Source: Paracoccus aestuariivivens (GTDB lineage Bacteria; Pseudomonadota; Alphaproteobacteria; Rhodobacterales; Rhodobacteraceae). Taken from it: a stretch of 58,589 nucleotides of DNA. Location of the stretch: NCBI RefSeq assembly GCF_009711225.1, contig NZ_WMIE01000022.1, positions 1 to 58,589 on the forward strand, given 5' to 3'. This document shows positions 1 to 8,206 of this stretch, piece after piece (the first letter of the stretch is position 1; each line of letters opens with the position of its first letter). Made by a program: the position numbers and the translations under genes. Below the pieces are notes generated by a model that was not told the DNA's origin, made no database searches, and saw only the letters and a program-made list of their open reading frames with translations.

Positions 1-179
1 GCTGCCACATCCTGGAAACGGGAAACGACAGCTTCCGCTTTAAGGCCAGCTCAGCTGCATTGGCGACGAAAAAGAAGGAGACCACACACACATTGACCAA
101 AGCATGACCCGAATTCCATAGTCAGCGGTGGATCACTTCTCGGTGAAAATCCCGGCTCAGTTCTGGGTGGAAATCAACA
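1..179 (+). mobile_element. Right end of an IS21-family insertion sequence, cut by the window edge
   Basis: The first 107 bases encode the C-terminal tail of an IstB-type ATPase. They are followed by about 70 bases with the repeated motif typical of IS21 ends: GGTGAAAATCCCGG near 142-155 and GGGTGGAAATCAACA at 165-179. IS21 elements end in multiple short repeats that include a GTGGAAAT-like core, and TCAACA at 174-179 is a plausible terminus. The rest of the element (istA and most of istB) lies outside the window, so intactness cannot be judged. Confidence 0.7.
3..107 (+). CDS. istB: IstB-like ATP-binding protein of IS21 family, C-terminal fragment (partial)
   Basis: The open frame enters from the left edge and ends at TGA 105-107. 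It reads CHILETGNDSFRFKASSAA followed by a Lys/Thr-rich tail. The CHILETGNDSFRFK stretch is the usual end of IstB helper ATPases of IS21-family elements, which assist the IstA transposase. Only about 34 codons are visible and the AAA+ core is outside the window. The downstream IS21-type terminal motifs agree with the assignment. Confidence 0.75.
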   Translation, partial: CHILETGNDSFRFKASSAALATKKKETTHTLTKA

Positions 180-413
180 GACAAGGGGATATCTGGCATC
201 CGGCTCGGTGGGCGTCGAGCCCGTAGAACCGATCTCGCACCAGAACCGCGCAGCTCCATTCCCGCCAGCTAGTCATATGATTGCCGCAAAACAGGCCTGA
301 TGCATGACTGTACCCGACCACACGCCAAACGGCTCAAAATCCGACTTGGAGGAGCAGGAGTAACCATACACGACTCGGGTTTGGATTGGACGCGAAATGG
401 CTTCGTTTCCGGC

Positions 414-440
414 GGGTAGGCACGACACGCGCGCCTACCC
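414..440 (-). terminator. Hairpin downstream of the ABC substrate-binding protein gene
   Basis: GGGTAGGC at 414-421 pairs with GCCTACCC at 433-440 around an 11-base loop. It lies just past the stop of the minus-strand operon at 449. There is no clear T tract on the minus strand, so it may be a weak terminator or an mRNA-stabilising hairpin. Confidence 0.5.
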
Positions 441-448
441 TGATATCG

Positions 449-1462
449 TTACTGCGTAAGCTTGCCAGCAGCGGCCTTCTCGACAAAGGCGTTGGTGTAG
501 GTCTTGCTGACATCCACATCCGCAGCCTTGATCTCGGGCGAATTGAAGCTCATGACCTCCAGCACCGCCTTGGCGGCTTCGGGGGCCATCATGCCATCCG
601 CAGAGATCATCTCAAGGCTGTTCTTGAGCGACTCGGCATAGAGCTTGGCGTCGTCGCCAACCAGTTCGGGCGGCATCTTCGCGGCGATATCCTCGGGTGT
701 ATTGCTGTGGATGAAGTGCAGCGTGTCCACGATCGCCGAGGCCAAAGCCTGCGCCTGTTCGGGATGTGCGTCGATCCATTCCTGACGCGTGTATAGCGCG
801 CCGCCCGCGTAATCCGCGCCGAAGAGATGGCGGGCATCGGCTTCTTTGCGGGTATCGACCAGAATGTTCAGCCCTTCATGGCGCTTTTTCAACTGAGAGA
901 TCGCCGGATCAAGCGTGACAACCGCGTCGATCTGACCTTTTTCCAGCGCAGCAACCGCGGTCGCGCCAAGTCCCACGCCGACGACCGAGGCAGCCGTCGG
1001 TTCAAGCCCCTCACGCGACAGCATGTATTTCAGGAAGAAGTCGGTCGAGGATCCCGGCGCGGTCACGCCGACGGTCTTGCCCTTGAGATCCGCGACCGAC
1101 CTGATTTCCTCGTTCTTGTCGGGTGCCACGACCAGCGCCAGCCCTGGCAACCGGTCCATCACGACGAACGAAGCCAGTTGCTGCTTCTTGGCGGCAAGGC
1201 TGATCGTGTGTTCGTAATAGCCCGACACCACATCGGCGCTGCCGCCGACAACCGCCTTCAGCGCCGCCGAGCCGCCTTTGAAGTCGATCAGTTCGACATC
1301 GACGCCATGCTTTTCGAAATTGCCCAGCTGCTCGGCCAGAACGGTCGGCAGGTAGCAGATGCAGCTTGAACCGCCGATGGCGATCTTTACTGTCTCTGCC
1401 TGCGCAGAGGTTCCCGCCACAAGGGCAAGAACGGCTGAGCCGATCATGTATTTCAGTTTCAT
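449..1462 (-). CDS. NitT/TauT/SsuA-family ABC transporter substrate-binding protein
   Basis: The 337-residue protein starts with a Sec signal peptide (MKLKYMIGSAVLALVAGTSAQA, probable cleavage before ETVKIAIGG). The NMT1/SsuA-like fold follows: GNFEKHGVDVELIDFKGGSAALKAVVGGSADV, then the DLKGKTVGVTAPGSSTDFFLKYML hinge region. It would capture a small organic anion such as a sulfonate, nitrate-like or aromatic compound in the periplasm and deliver it to the permease encoded just upstream (22-base gap). It is the last gene of a three-gene operon (ATPase, permease, binding protein). The ligand cannot be read from sequence, and no desulfonation or nitrate genes are adjacent. Confidence 0.9.
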   Translation of the reverse strand: MKLKYMIGSAVLALVAGTSAQAETVKIAIGGSSCICYLPTVLAEQLGNFEKHGVDVELIDFKGGSAALKAVVGGSADVVSGYYEHTISLAAKKQQLASFVVMDRLPGLALVVAPDKNEEIRSVADLKGKTVGVTAPGSSTDFFLKYMLSREGLEPTAASVVGVGLGATAVAALEKGQIDAVVTLDPAISQLKKRHEGLNILVDTRKEADARHLFGADYAGGALYTRQEWIDAHPEQAQALASAIVDTLHFIHSNTPEDIAAKMPPELVGDDAKLYAESLKNSLEMISADGMMAPEAAKAVLEVMSFNSPEIKAADVDVSKTYTNAFVEKAAAGKLTQ

Positions 1463-1484
1463 TCCTCTCTCCTCCCTTGGAAAA

Positions 1485-2270
1485 TCAATGTTGGGACTGG
1501 TTGTCGGGCCGCCAAACCAAAAGCCGCCGCTCGGCCAGCGTGACTAGCCAGTCGATGATCAGCACGAATGCCGACAGGACGAACATGCCCGCAAAGACAC
1601 CGGCAATGTCGAACATGCCCTCGGCCTGCGCGATCAGATAACCAAGCCCTGCGGCCGAGCCGAGATACTCGCCCACGACCGCACCGACGACCGCGAAACC
1701 GATCGAGACATGCAATGACGAAAACACCCATGTCAGCGCCGAAGGCAGATAGACATGGCGGAGTAGCTGACGTTCGTTCATTCCCAGCATCCGCGCATTC
1801 TGCAGGACGGTGCGGTTCACCTCTTTGACGCCCTGATAGACGTTGAAGAACACGATGAAGAACACCAGTGTGAAGCCGAGCGCCACCTTGGACCAGATCC
1901 CCAGCCCGAACCAAAGCGTGAAAATCGGAGCCAGAACCACGCGCGGCAACGAGTTCGCCGCCTTGACGTAAGGATCAAAGACCGCCGCCAGTTTTGGGCG
2001 ACGTGCCAGCCAAAAGCCCAAGACCAGCGCGGCGAAAGCGCCGATGACAAAGGCCAGCGTCGCCTCGACCAGCGTGATCCAGAGGTGATACCAGATCTCA
2101 CCCGTCGAAAACCACGCGATGATCTGCCGCGCGACGTCACCGGGCGTCGAGAAAAAGAACTGCAGCCGCGAGGGATCGCCAAGGATCGGTGTCTGTGTCA
2201 CCAACCACCAGATTGCAATGGCAATGACCGCGACAAGGGCTTGCAGCACGAATAGAACAGGTTTCGACAT
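1485..2270 (-). CDS. SsuC/TauC-like ABC transporter permease
   Basis: The 261-residue inner-membrane protein has about six hydrophobic segments, beginning with VLFVLQALVAVIAIAIWWLV. A BPD_transp_1 EAA loop is visible around residues 160-180 (NARMLGMNERQLLRHVYLPSAL), the contact site for the ATPase. Its start codon overlaps the end of the ATPase gene (ATG at 2268-2270), so the two are translationally coupled. Family relatives carry alkanesulfonates, taurine, nitrate or pyrimidine precursors. Membership is clear but the substrate is unknown. Confidence 0.9.
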   Translation of the reverse strand: MSKPVLFVLQALVAVIAIAIWWLVTQTPILGDPSRLQFFFSTPGDVARQIIAWFSTGEIWYHLWITLVEATLAFVIGAFAALVLGFWLARRPKLAAVFDPYVKAANSLPRVVLAPIFTLWFGLGIWSKVALGFTLVFFIVFFNVYQGVKEVNRTVLQNARMLGMNERQLLRHVYLPSALTWVFSSLHVSIGFAVVGAVVGEYLGSAAGLGYLIAQAEGMFDIAGVFAGMFVLSAFVLIIDWLVTLAERRLLVWRPDNQSQH

Positions 2271-3076
2271 CAGGCCCGCTTCTCCGAATTGTAACCATAG
2301 GCCTTGAGGACCTGCTCTTTGAGCAGGTGCCAGATATCCCGATGCAGGGTCTGGAACTCGGGCGTCAGCTTGATTTCCGAGACATCCCTTGGCCGTTCCA
2401 GCGGGATCGGGAAATCCCCGATGATCCGTGCGTCCGGTCCCGTAGACAGGATCACCACGCGGTCGGACAGCGAGATCGCCTCCTCGAGGTCATGGGTGAC
2501 GAACATCACCGCCTTTCGGTCCTGCTGCCACAGGTCCAGCAGCAGGTCGCCCATGATCAGCCGCGTCTGCGCGTCCAACGGGCCAAAGGGCTCATCCATC
2601 AGCAGTATCTCGGGATCGCGGATCAGCACTTGCGCCATTGCGACCCGCTTGCGCTGCCCACCCGACAGCATATGCGGATAGCGATCACCAAAGCCGCGCA
2701 ATCCGACCTTGACCAGCCATTCATCTGCGCGGGCCAGCGCCTCGCGGCGCGGAACGCCATTGATTTCCAGCGAGATAGCCACATTGTCGCGCGCCGTCTT
2801 CCACGGCATCAGCGCATCTGCCTGAAACAGATATCCAGCACTTCGGTTAAGACCAGAAAGCTCTTGTCCACCCAGTTCCACCCTCCCTGCCGACGGCTTT
2901 AGCAAACCGGCAGCGGCATTCAGCAAGGTGGATTTGCCCGAACCAGTTGGCCCAACGATGGCGACGAATTCGCCCTTGGCAACGTTCAGGTCTGCGCCTG
3001 CGACCGCTCTGAACGGTTTGGCACCATGAACTGCAAAACTGATATCCACGGATTTCAGCTGAATAGCTGATTCCAT
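2270..3076 (-). CDS. SsuB/TauB-like ABC transporter ATP-binding protein
   Basis: The 268-residue ATPase has Walker A GPTGSGKST, signature LSGGQRKRVAMAQ, Walker B ILLMDEPFGPLD and an H-loop VMFVTHDLEEA. It powers the permease encoded by the overlapping next gene. It is first in its operon, and about 200 bases separate it from the CHAP gene upstream. That gap holds two CGGTA...ACCG-type inverted repeats that could be operator sites. Length and motif order are normal for the nitrate/sulfonate/taurine class. Confidence 0.93.
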   Translation of the reverse strand: MESAIQLKSVDISFAVHGAKPFRAVAGADLNVAKGEFVAIVGPTGSGKSTLLNAAAGLLKPSAGRVELGGQELSGLNRSAGYLFQADALMPWKTARDNVAISLEINGVPRREALARADEWLVKVGLRGFGDRYPHMLSGGQRKRVAMAQVLIRDPEILLMDEPFGPLDAQTRLIMGDLLLDLWQQDRKAVMFVTHDLEEAISLSDRVVILSTGPDARIIGDFPIPLERPRDVSEIKLTPEFQTLHRDIWHLLKEQVLKAYGYNSEKRA

Positions 3077-3113
3077 TCTCTCCCTCCCTCGATCGGTCTC
3101 TCCGCCCTTCGAA

Positions 3114-3124
3114 CGGTATTACCG
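3114..3124. promoter_or_regulatory. Small palindrome upstream of the SsuBCA-like operon
   Basis: CGGTATTACCG is a perfect 11-base palindrome 38 bases before the ATPase start. A related inverted repeat, CGGT-ATTTAG-ACCG, lies at 3188-3201. Their position in the promoter region suggests an operator, but no regulator gene is adjacent, so the role is inferred only. Confidence 0.3.
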
Positions 3125-3282
3125 ATGTCAGGAACCCCGACGGAACTTTGCGTCACTGCGGCGGGGACCGCAAGCTTGCAAGGCATACGGTATTTAGACC
3201 GCTGAATTGTTTGAAAATTTATACCGAAGGTCAGGCATGCCGGGTTTCCGGCAAGCCCATAAAGACAGATTCGAAACAGGGA

Positions 3283-3876
3283 TTACTTTTGTGCCTGCGG
3301 ATAGATGAAACCATTCACCGGATAGCTTGCACCCAGATGACCAGGGCTGCTTTCCAGCTTCACCTCGGACCAATCGTTCCTCGGTGAAACATCGACGGCG
3401 GCCATGTCTATCGACACGCGGTTCCGGCTCCAGTTCGCATGGCTCACGAGCACTTTCCGCGCCGAAATCACTTTCGAGACGACAGCGACATGACCGTTCG
3501 GATTTTTGCGGGTCGCTTTGAAGGACATGACCGAGGCCGGAACGGGAGTCAGTCCGCGTGCATAATGCCCGTTGGCTTTTCCCCACCAGTCCTTGGCATT
3601 TCCCATGATCTCGATCCCGCTCAAGGTGCGGGCAAAAGGCACACACCAGACCCGCGAGCCCCGATGCTGCTTTTTCTTCACCTCAAGCAGGGCCAAAGAC
3701 ATGCGCTCGGGCGAAATCCGCCCGATAGAGACGTCCCGATCCCTGCTCAGCTTGGCGCCGACCACGATGGGGGGCTGAGAACCGCTGCCGTTCGTTGCCT
3801 GCTCCGAGCATCCGGCCAGCATTACACATGCCACGATGCTTGCAAGGCAGGCCCGCCCGCTTCTCCTATGGATCAT
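3283..3876 (-). CDS. CHAP-domain lipoprotein, putative peptidoglycan amidase/endopeptidase
   Basis: The 197-residue protein has a lipoprotein signal with lipobox LAGC (Cys23), so it is probably tethered to a membrane. The C-terminal ~120 residues match a CHAP (NlpC/P60-like) fold. The likely nucleophile Cys is in SRVWCVPFAR (about residue 78), the catalytic His in NPNGHVAVV (about 129), and a third polar residue in VSHANWSRN. CHAP enzymes cleave peptidoglycan peptide cross-links or release the stem peptide. It stands alone, divided from its neighbours by gaps of about 200 and 470 bases. Confidence 0.75.
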   Translation of the reverse strand: MIHRRSGRACLASIVACVMLAGCSEQATNGSGSQPPIVVGAKLSRDRDVSIGRISPERMSLALLEVKKKQHRGSRVWCVPFARTLSGIEIMGNAKDWWGKANGHYARGLTPVPASVMSFKATRKNPNGHVAVVSKVISARKVLVSHANWSRNRVSIDMAAVDVSPRNDWSEVKLESSPGHLGASYPVNGFIYPQAQK

Positions 3877-4347
3877 TTGCCCCTCGGCCGTTTTTTATGG
3901 GTCGCTCTCCGGCGACCTGCATTTCATAGCCGGAACATCGGTGCTGCGACAATTGTTCGCAGTTCCGGCCGACGACGATAGGCGTCTAACCGCCGTCGCC
4001 GATAGCCGGTCGGCGGAAAGCGACCTTACCCGTTCGGATGTGATCGTCGGAGGCAGATTGCGAACGCTCGTCCTCGGGATACGTTTGCCCAGTGCTGGCG
4101 CCCAAGGCCAATACAGGAGCAAGCGAGGGATCGCCGGTGCGCCGCGACGCGTTCCAAGTCACGCGACGCTGACAAAATATCTGTCAATTGACCTTGCGTC
4201 GCGATGTGTTTAGCGCAAGCAAACGCCTACCTATCGCTTCTGCGGCAACGCTTGAAGCGTATGCGGGTGGCGTTGATGCCCAAACCCGCAAGCATTGCCG
4301 ATCGGGCAGTCAAGCGCCCCCTGCCCACCACCTCTGCAGCGAGTCCC
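3877..4347. other. Gap without a recognisable gene
   Basis: About 470 bases lie between the CHAP gene and the 3' end of the aminopeptidase gene. Open frames here have no recognisable protein features. A short inverted repeat, TGACA-(7)-TGTCA, occurs near 4170-4186. Nothing else was recognised. Confidence 0.4.
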
Positions 4348-5589
4348 TCAGCGCGCCCATTCGCCTTTGCGGAACACGGGCACTCGCGTGCCATCCGCGC
4401 GGATCCCGTCAATATCGGTCTCAGGCCCGCCGATCATCCAGTCGACGTGTATCATCGAGCTATTTCCGCCTTGCGCCGCGATCTGTTCGGGCGAAAGCGA
4501 TGCACCATCCAGGAAACACTTGGAATAGCATTGCCCCATCGCGATATGGCAGGCGGCGTTTTCATCGAAAAGCGTATTGTAGAACAGCAAGCCCGTCTGC
4601 GAAATCGGCGAGCTATAGGGAACAAGTGCGACTTCACCCAGACGGCGGGCACCCTCGTCGCTGTCTATCATGTTAAGCAGGACGGTTTTGCCCTTGCTCG
4701 AGCGCACCTCGACGGCGCGACCAGCTTCGAAGCGCATCTCGATCTCTTCGATCAGCGCACCGTTATACGAGAGCGGCTTGGTCGCGCGAACCGTCCCGCT
4801 GACACGATGGGCGTGAGGCGTAGTGAACACCTCCTCGGTCGGGATATTGGGATTGCAGATCACGCCGTTCTGCGCAGTCGACGCGCCGCCATGCCATTCA
4901 TGGCCGTCAGCCAGCCCGACCAGCAGATCCGTTCCCGCCCCCGTGAAGTGCAGCGCGTCAAAGCGTTCGTCGTTCAGCCAAGCGGAACGCACGCGAAGCG
5001 CCGCATTATGCGCGGCCCAAGCCGCGACCGGATCATCATTCTTGACACGCGAAGCCGCGAAAATGGCATCGGCCAGTTTCAGCACGGCCTCGTCCTCGGG
5101 CAGGTCGGGAAAGACCTGCCGCGCCCAGCCTGCCGTCGGGTAGGCGGCAATCGTCCAGTTGATCGCGAAGTTCGCGATTTTCTCAAGCGCGGGCTTATAG
5201 GCCAGCGAATTGGCCTTGTTAGCGCGCGAGACCTTTGCAGGGTCCTCGGCAGCAAGCGCCATCGGATCTGCTCCTGCAATCGCCATGCGGGCGGCACCAC
5301 CCTCGAAAGCCTGTGCCATGCCTTGATACAGCCAGTCAGGCGCACGCTCGAAGCTGGCGTCCTGCCCGTGTTGGAACCGCGCGCGGGCAATGTCATCGTC
5401 AGTCAGAAGCGGGGTGACGATTCCCGCTCCCGCACGATACGCACTCGCAGCGATTACGCGCACCAAGGGCAGCGCCTCGACCGGAGCAGTCAGCACCAGA
5501 TCCTGTCCCGGCTGGAGATTCAGACCAACCCGAACTGCAACATCGGCAAGGCGAGAAAGAAGAACGGGATCAAGGGTCGTGGCAGTCAT
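4348..5589 (-). CDS. M29-family metallo-aminopeptidase
   Basis: The 413-residue protein resembles thermophilic aminopeptidase T/AmpS. M29 enzymes remove N-terminal residues using two metal ions. Characteristic C-terminal motifs are present: NPNIPTEEVFTTPH, ACHIAMGQCYSKC and SSMIHVDWMIGG (metal-ligand His and Asp region). The ATG at 5589 is preferred because AAGGAGCC lies just before it. An upstream in-frame start would add 16 unconserved residues. It is monocistronic, and an intracellular role in peptide turnover is likely. Confidence 0.88.
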   Translation of the reverse strand: MTATTLDPVLLSRLADVAVRVGLNLQPGQDLVLTAPVEALPLVRVIAASAYRAGAGIVTPLLTDDDIARARFQHGQDASFERAPDWLYQGMAQAFEGGAARMAIAGADPMALAAEDPAKVSRANKANSLAYKPALEKIANFAINWTIAAYPTAGWARQVFPDLPEDEAVLKLADAIFAASRVKNDDPVAAWAAHNAALRVRSAWLNDERFDALHFTGAGTDLLVGLADGHEWHGGASTAQNGVICNPNIPTEEVFTTPHAHRVSGTVRATKPLSYNGALIEEIEMRFEAGRAVEVRSSKGKTVLLNMIDSDEGARRLGEVALVPYSSPISQTGLLFYNTLFDENAACHIAMGQCYSKCFLDGASLSPEQIAAQGGNSSMIHVDWMIGGPETDIDGIRADGTRVPVFRKGEWAR

Positions 5590-5746
5590 GGTGGCTCCTT
5601 GGGCAAGGCTGTCCGTGCAATCGGCGGACGTTAACATGGTAACTTTCCGATTGGCGCGGCAAGATCAAGGGCGTCATCCCGTCTGGCGCCGATGCAAGTG
5701 TACGCATATCGCGCAGGCCCGAATTGGAAAAAAGGATTACGCGCTT

Positions 5747-6457
5747 ATGACCATCGAAGCCAAAATCTCGTTGCCGCAGGCCATGTTCAACCGCGAGATG
5801 GCCTACAACTATGACAGGAAGAACAGCGGCCTTGCCCCGATCACCAACAGCCTGCATTTCCTCGCGCGGCTGGTTCTAGAGGGGTTGCCACCGCGAAGCA
5901 AAATTTTATGTGTGGGGGTGGGGACCGGTGCCGAGATTTTGACGCTGGCCGAAGCTTTTCCGCAATGGACCTTCTTAGGGATCGACCCTTCGGCAGAAAT
6001 GCTGGAGGTCTGTCGTGAACGCCTACGCCACGCAGGTATCCTTGACCGTTGCGAGTTGATCCAAGGCTACGTTCATGACGCGCCGCCGGATGCCACTTTC
6101 GACGCCGCCCTCAGCCTGTTGGTCGCCCATTTCATCCCGCGCGACCAGCGTGCCGATTTCTATCGTGCCATCCATGAACGGTTGAAACCCGACGGATATT
6201 TTATCGCCGCCGAGTTATGTACTGACCTGAACTCACCCGACTTCCCGTCCCTGCTGAAAGGCTGGGAACGGATTCAGTTACGCATGGGTGCGAACGAGGA
6301 GGCATTGGCCCGGCTTCCGGACATTCTGCGCAACACGCTTGCGGTCCTGTCACCAGAGGAAACAGATGGCCTTTTAAGATCATCCGGCTTTGACATGCCC
6401 GTCGCGTTTTTTCAGGCCTTCCTGATCCGTGGCGTATTTGCCGTAAAGCAAAGCTAG
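5747..6457 (+). CDS. Class I SAM-dependent methyltransferase
   Basis: The 236-residue protein has a Rossmann-fold methyltransferase core. Motif I is ILCVGVGTGAEILTLAE (about residues 46-62), the acidic residue after strand 2 is in FLGIDPSAEML, and motif IV-like DATFDAALSLLVAHF follows. The family transfers a methyl group from S-adenosylmethionine; the acceptor is unknown. The ATG at 5747 fits homologous length; the frame stays open upstream with no protein-like content. Its promoter region is shared with the divergent aminopeptidase gene. Confidence 0.82.
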   Translation: MTIEAKISLPQAMFNREMAYNYDRKNSGLAPITNSLHFLARLVLEGLPPRSKILCVGVGTGAEILTLAEAFPQWTFLGIDPSAEMLEVCRERLRHAGILDRCELIQGYVHDAPPDATFDAALSLLVAHFIPRDQRADFYRAIHERLKPDGYFIAAELCTDLNSPDFPSLLKGWERIQLRMGANEEALARLPDILRNTLAVLSPEETDGLLRSSGFDMPVAFFQAFLIRGVFAVKQS

Positions 6458-6530
6458 GGCGAGGTCACGTTTCGCCGCAAACAGGGCCTGAACAGCTACA
6501 TCCGCATCCAGGCCCCGCAGTCGGCTTGCC

Positions 6531-7019
6531 TCACGCTTGGGGCTGGAACTTGGCCCGCAAGGCATCCAGCGCCTTACTCTCGGGTTCCGAGACCGGTTCG
6601 CCGCCAAATCCCAGGAAACCACCCTCCTTCGCCGCCTCGGCCACGCGGGTCGCGATGTCCATCAGAAAAGTCCGGAACTCGGAGGCGCTTTCGGGCGCAG
6701 TCCGGTCGAACATCCCGACGATCTCGCCTACCCGCGCAATTGCCGCATCCGAGATTTCGGCAGGTTTCTTGCCTTTGACCAGCGGCTTCACACCGTCGGT
6801 CGCGGCATGACGCCCTTCGGACGTCTTATATGCCTCGGCGATCTCGGCACCGATCGTCCCGGCCTCGGCCTGCTGGACCGAACTTGCCACCGCGGCACTT
6901 TCCTGAACCGCACCGATCAACCCGCCCGGATCCGCCGCCGTCACGGCAAGTCCGACCAGCATCGGTGCCTGCAATACTGCTGTCCAGTCGTCGGTTGAGA
7001 ACTTTTCTTTCAGTGCCAT
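6531..7019 (-). CDS. Conserved hypothetical protein, 162 aa, helical, soluble
   Basis: I do not recognise a named function. The protein has no signal peptide or strong membrane segment. It opens with MALKEKFSTDDWTAVLQAP and has a hydrophobic stretch PMLVGLAVTAADPGGLIGAV. Ala/Glu-rich amphipathic helices follow, then a Gly-rich loop GGFLGFGGEPVSEPESKALDAL. Even codon usage, a clear start and a plausible length suggest a real gene. It ends 73 bases from the convergent methyltransferase gene. Confidence 0.65.
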   Translation of the reverse strand: MALKEKFSTDDWTAVLQAPMLVGLAVTAADPGGLIGAVQESAAVASSVQQAEAGTIGAEIAEAYKTSEGRHAATDGVKPLVKGKKPAEISDAAIARVGEIVGMFDRTAPESASEFRTFLMDIATRVAEAAKEGGFLGFGGEPVSEPESKALDALRAKFQPQA

Positions 7020-7260
7020 CTTGGAGATCTCCGTGCAATCGTTTCACCGTTGAACGCGCAGACCAGCGTCAGGTTCACCTCTGCGTCACCCGGTCGCAGC
7101 GCGAAATGAGGCAATCCGGAACGAACCTTGCCCGCCCTTTGACGTCGATCTTGCTTAAGTTGATTTCCTCATATCACAGCCGCTCGGGCAGAGGCACAAC
7201 CCATCGGCGTTATTACACAACTCGCTGACCTACGGGATGGCGATGTCCGCATCTGCCCGC

Positions 7261-7435
7261 TACCGGACGACAAACTGGAAATCATGTGGTGAGCTGTTGA
7301 GACGCCATTGGTCCGAGCCCAACGGCGAACGCGCTGAAGCGACGTGGATCATTGCTGGTCTGGCGGGACAGGGACATGGCTTGGTTGGCCCCCAAGGCTG
7401 GTCGTCCATGCCGTCCGCCTGTGTTCTCTGAATGA
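7261..7435 (+). pseudogene. Frameshifted N-terminal remnant of an IS5-family transposase
   Basis: One frame reads YRTTNWKS from 7261. From 7322 another frame reads TANALKRRGSLLVWRDRD, then MAWLAPKAGRPCRPPVFSE before a stop at 7433-7435. These are the usual opening elements of IS427/IS5-type transposases (TTNW..., ALKRRGSLLVW, APKAGRPGRPPVFSDAAIQ). They are out of phase and end after about 40 residues. It is a relic, distinct from the nearly full IS5-family element at 8151-9226. The region 7020-7260 before it holds nothing I recognise. Confidence 0.7.
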
Positions 7436-7659
7436 GAAGGATCAGGAAACAGTCGGCGGACCGTTTTCCCGCTGACGAGCTTCAGCCGCATCAGAGTTTC
7501 CGCCCACTGGCTGGTCCCGCCTCTCGTCTTCTCCTGCTCGAGCGTATTGAACAGTTCGTTGTTCGAGTCGCTTCAGACTGCTCTGTCCCCTGAGAACTGG
7601 ACGGTTTGAAGCCGGAGTTTTCGGCTGACATTTCCCGGCTGGGATAGGAGCTGAGAACG

Positions 7660-7926
7660 ATGAAGGCATCGAAGTTCACCGAAGCGCAGAAAGCGTTCAC
7701 CCTGAAGCAGGACGAGGAGGGAACGCCGGTCGCGGAGATCTGCCGCAAGGTAGGGATCAGCCCGGCGACCTACCTCATCTGGAAAAAGCGCTATGGCGGG
7801 GTGCTGCCCGACGAGATGCGTCGGCCGAAGGCGCTGGAAGACGAGAACAGCCGGCTGAAGAAGATCGTGGCGGACCTGGCATTGGACCGGGAGATGTTGC
7901 AGGACGTCATCCGCCGAAAGCTCTGA
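7660..7926 (+). CDS. IS3-family transposase OrfA (helix-turn-helix subunit)
   Basis: The 88-residue protein has an HTH_Tnp_1 domain (FTEAQKAFTLKQDEEGTPVAEICRKVGISPATYLIWKKRYGG) and a leucine-zipper-like tail (MRRPKALEDENSRLKKIVADLALDREMLQDVIRRKL), as in IS407-type OrfA. OrfA binds the element ends and is fused to OrfB by -1 frameshifting in intact elements. Here OrfB is truncated, so the protein is an orphan. A good ribosome site (GGAGCTGAG) precedes the ATG. Confidence 0.88.
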   Translation: MKASKFTEAQKAFTLKQDEEGTPVAEICRKVGISPATYLIWKKRYGGVLPDEMRRPKALEDENSRLKKIVADLALDREMLQDVIRRKL

Positions 7927-8150
7927 GGCCTGCCCGCGCACGGGAACTGGTTGATGGGATGTTGGTGGACTGGGGAGTGTCGATCCGCCGGGCGTACGGG
8001 ACGCTGCGCTTCGATCCATCGAGCAACCATTATAAGTCCCGCCAAACCGGGCAGGCCGCTTTGGAACTGAGGATCAGCGAAATCTGCCAAACGCGGGTGC
8101 GATACGGATACCGTCGCATCCACGTCTCGCTGCGACGGGAAGGATGGCGT
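7923..8150 (+). pseudogene. IS3-family OrfB, N-terminal fragment truncated by the IS5-family element
   Basis: Overlapping the end of orfA, the shifted frame reads RPARARELVDGMLVDWGVSIRRAYGTL, then RQTGQAALELRISEICQTRVRYGYRRIHVSLRREGW. This is the standard HTH_21 start of IS3 OrfB. It is cut at 8150, immediately before the IS5 inverted repeat, and lacks the whole DDE integrase core. It cannot be functional. Confidence 0.85.
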
Positions 8151-8163
8151 TGTTGCGCAAATC
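8151..8163 (+). repeat. IS5-family left terminal inverted repeat
   Basis: TGTTGCGCAAATC is an exact reverse complement of 9214-9226. It marks the boundary where IS3 orfB homology stops. Confidence 0.88.
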
Positions 8164-8206
8164 GGGGAGGATTCATCTCGTGAATCCAGCATGCTAGCTG
8201 GGCATC

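Larger units (their letters stand above)
7579..8150 (+). mobile_element. Truncated IS3-family element (left part only)
   Basis: The left end TGCTCTGTCCCCTGAGAACT at 7579 resembles the TGACCTGCCCCCTG-like termini of the IS407/IS3 group. It is followed by orfA (7660-7926) and the first ~75 codons of orfB. The element stops at 8150 where an IS5-family element begins. The rest of orfB and the right end do not reappear after the IS5 element, so they were deleted rather than only interrupted. Confidence 0.75.
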
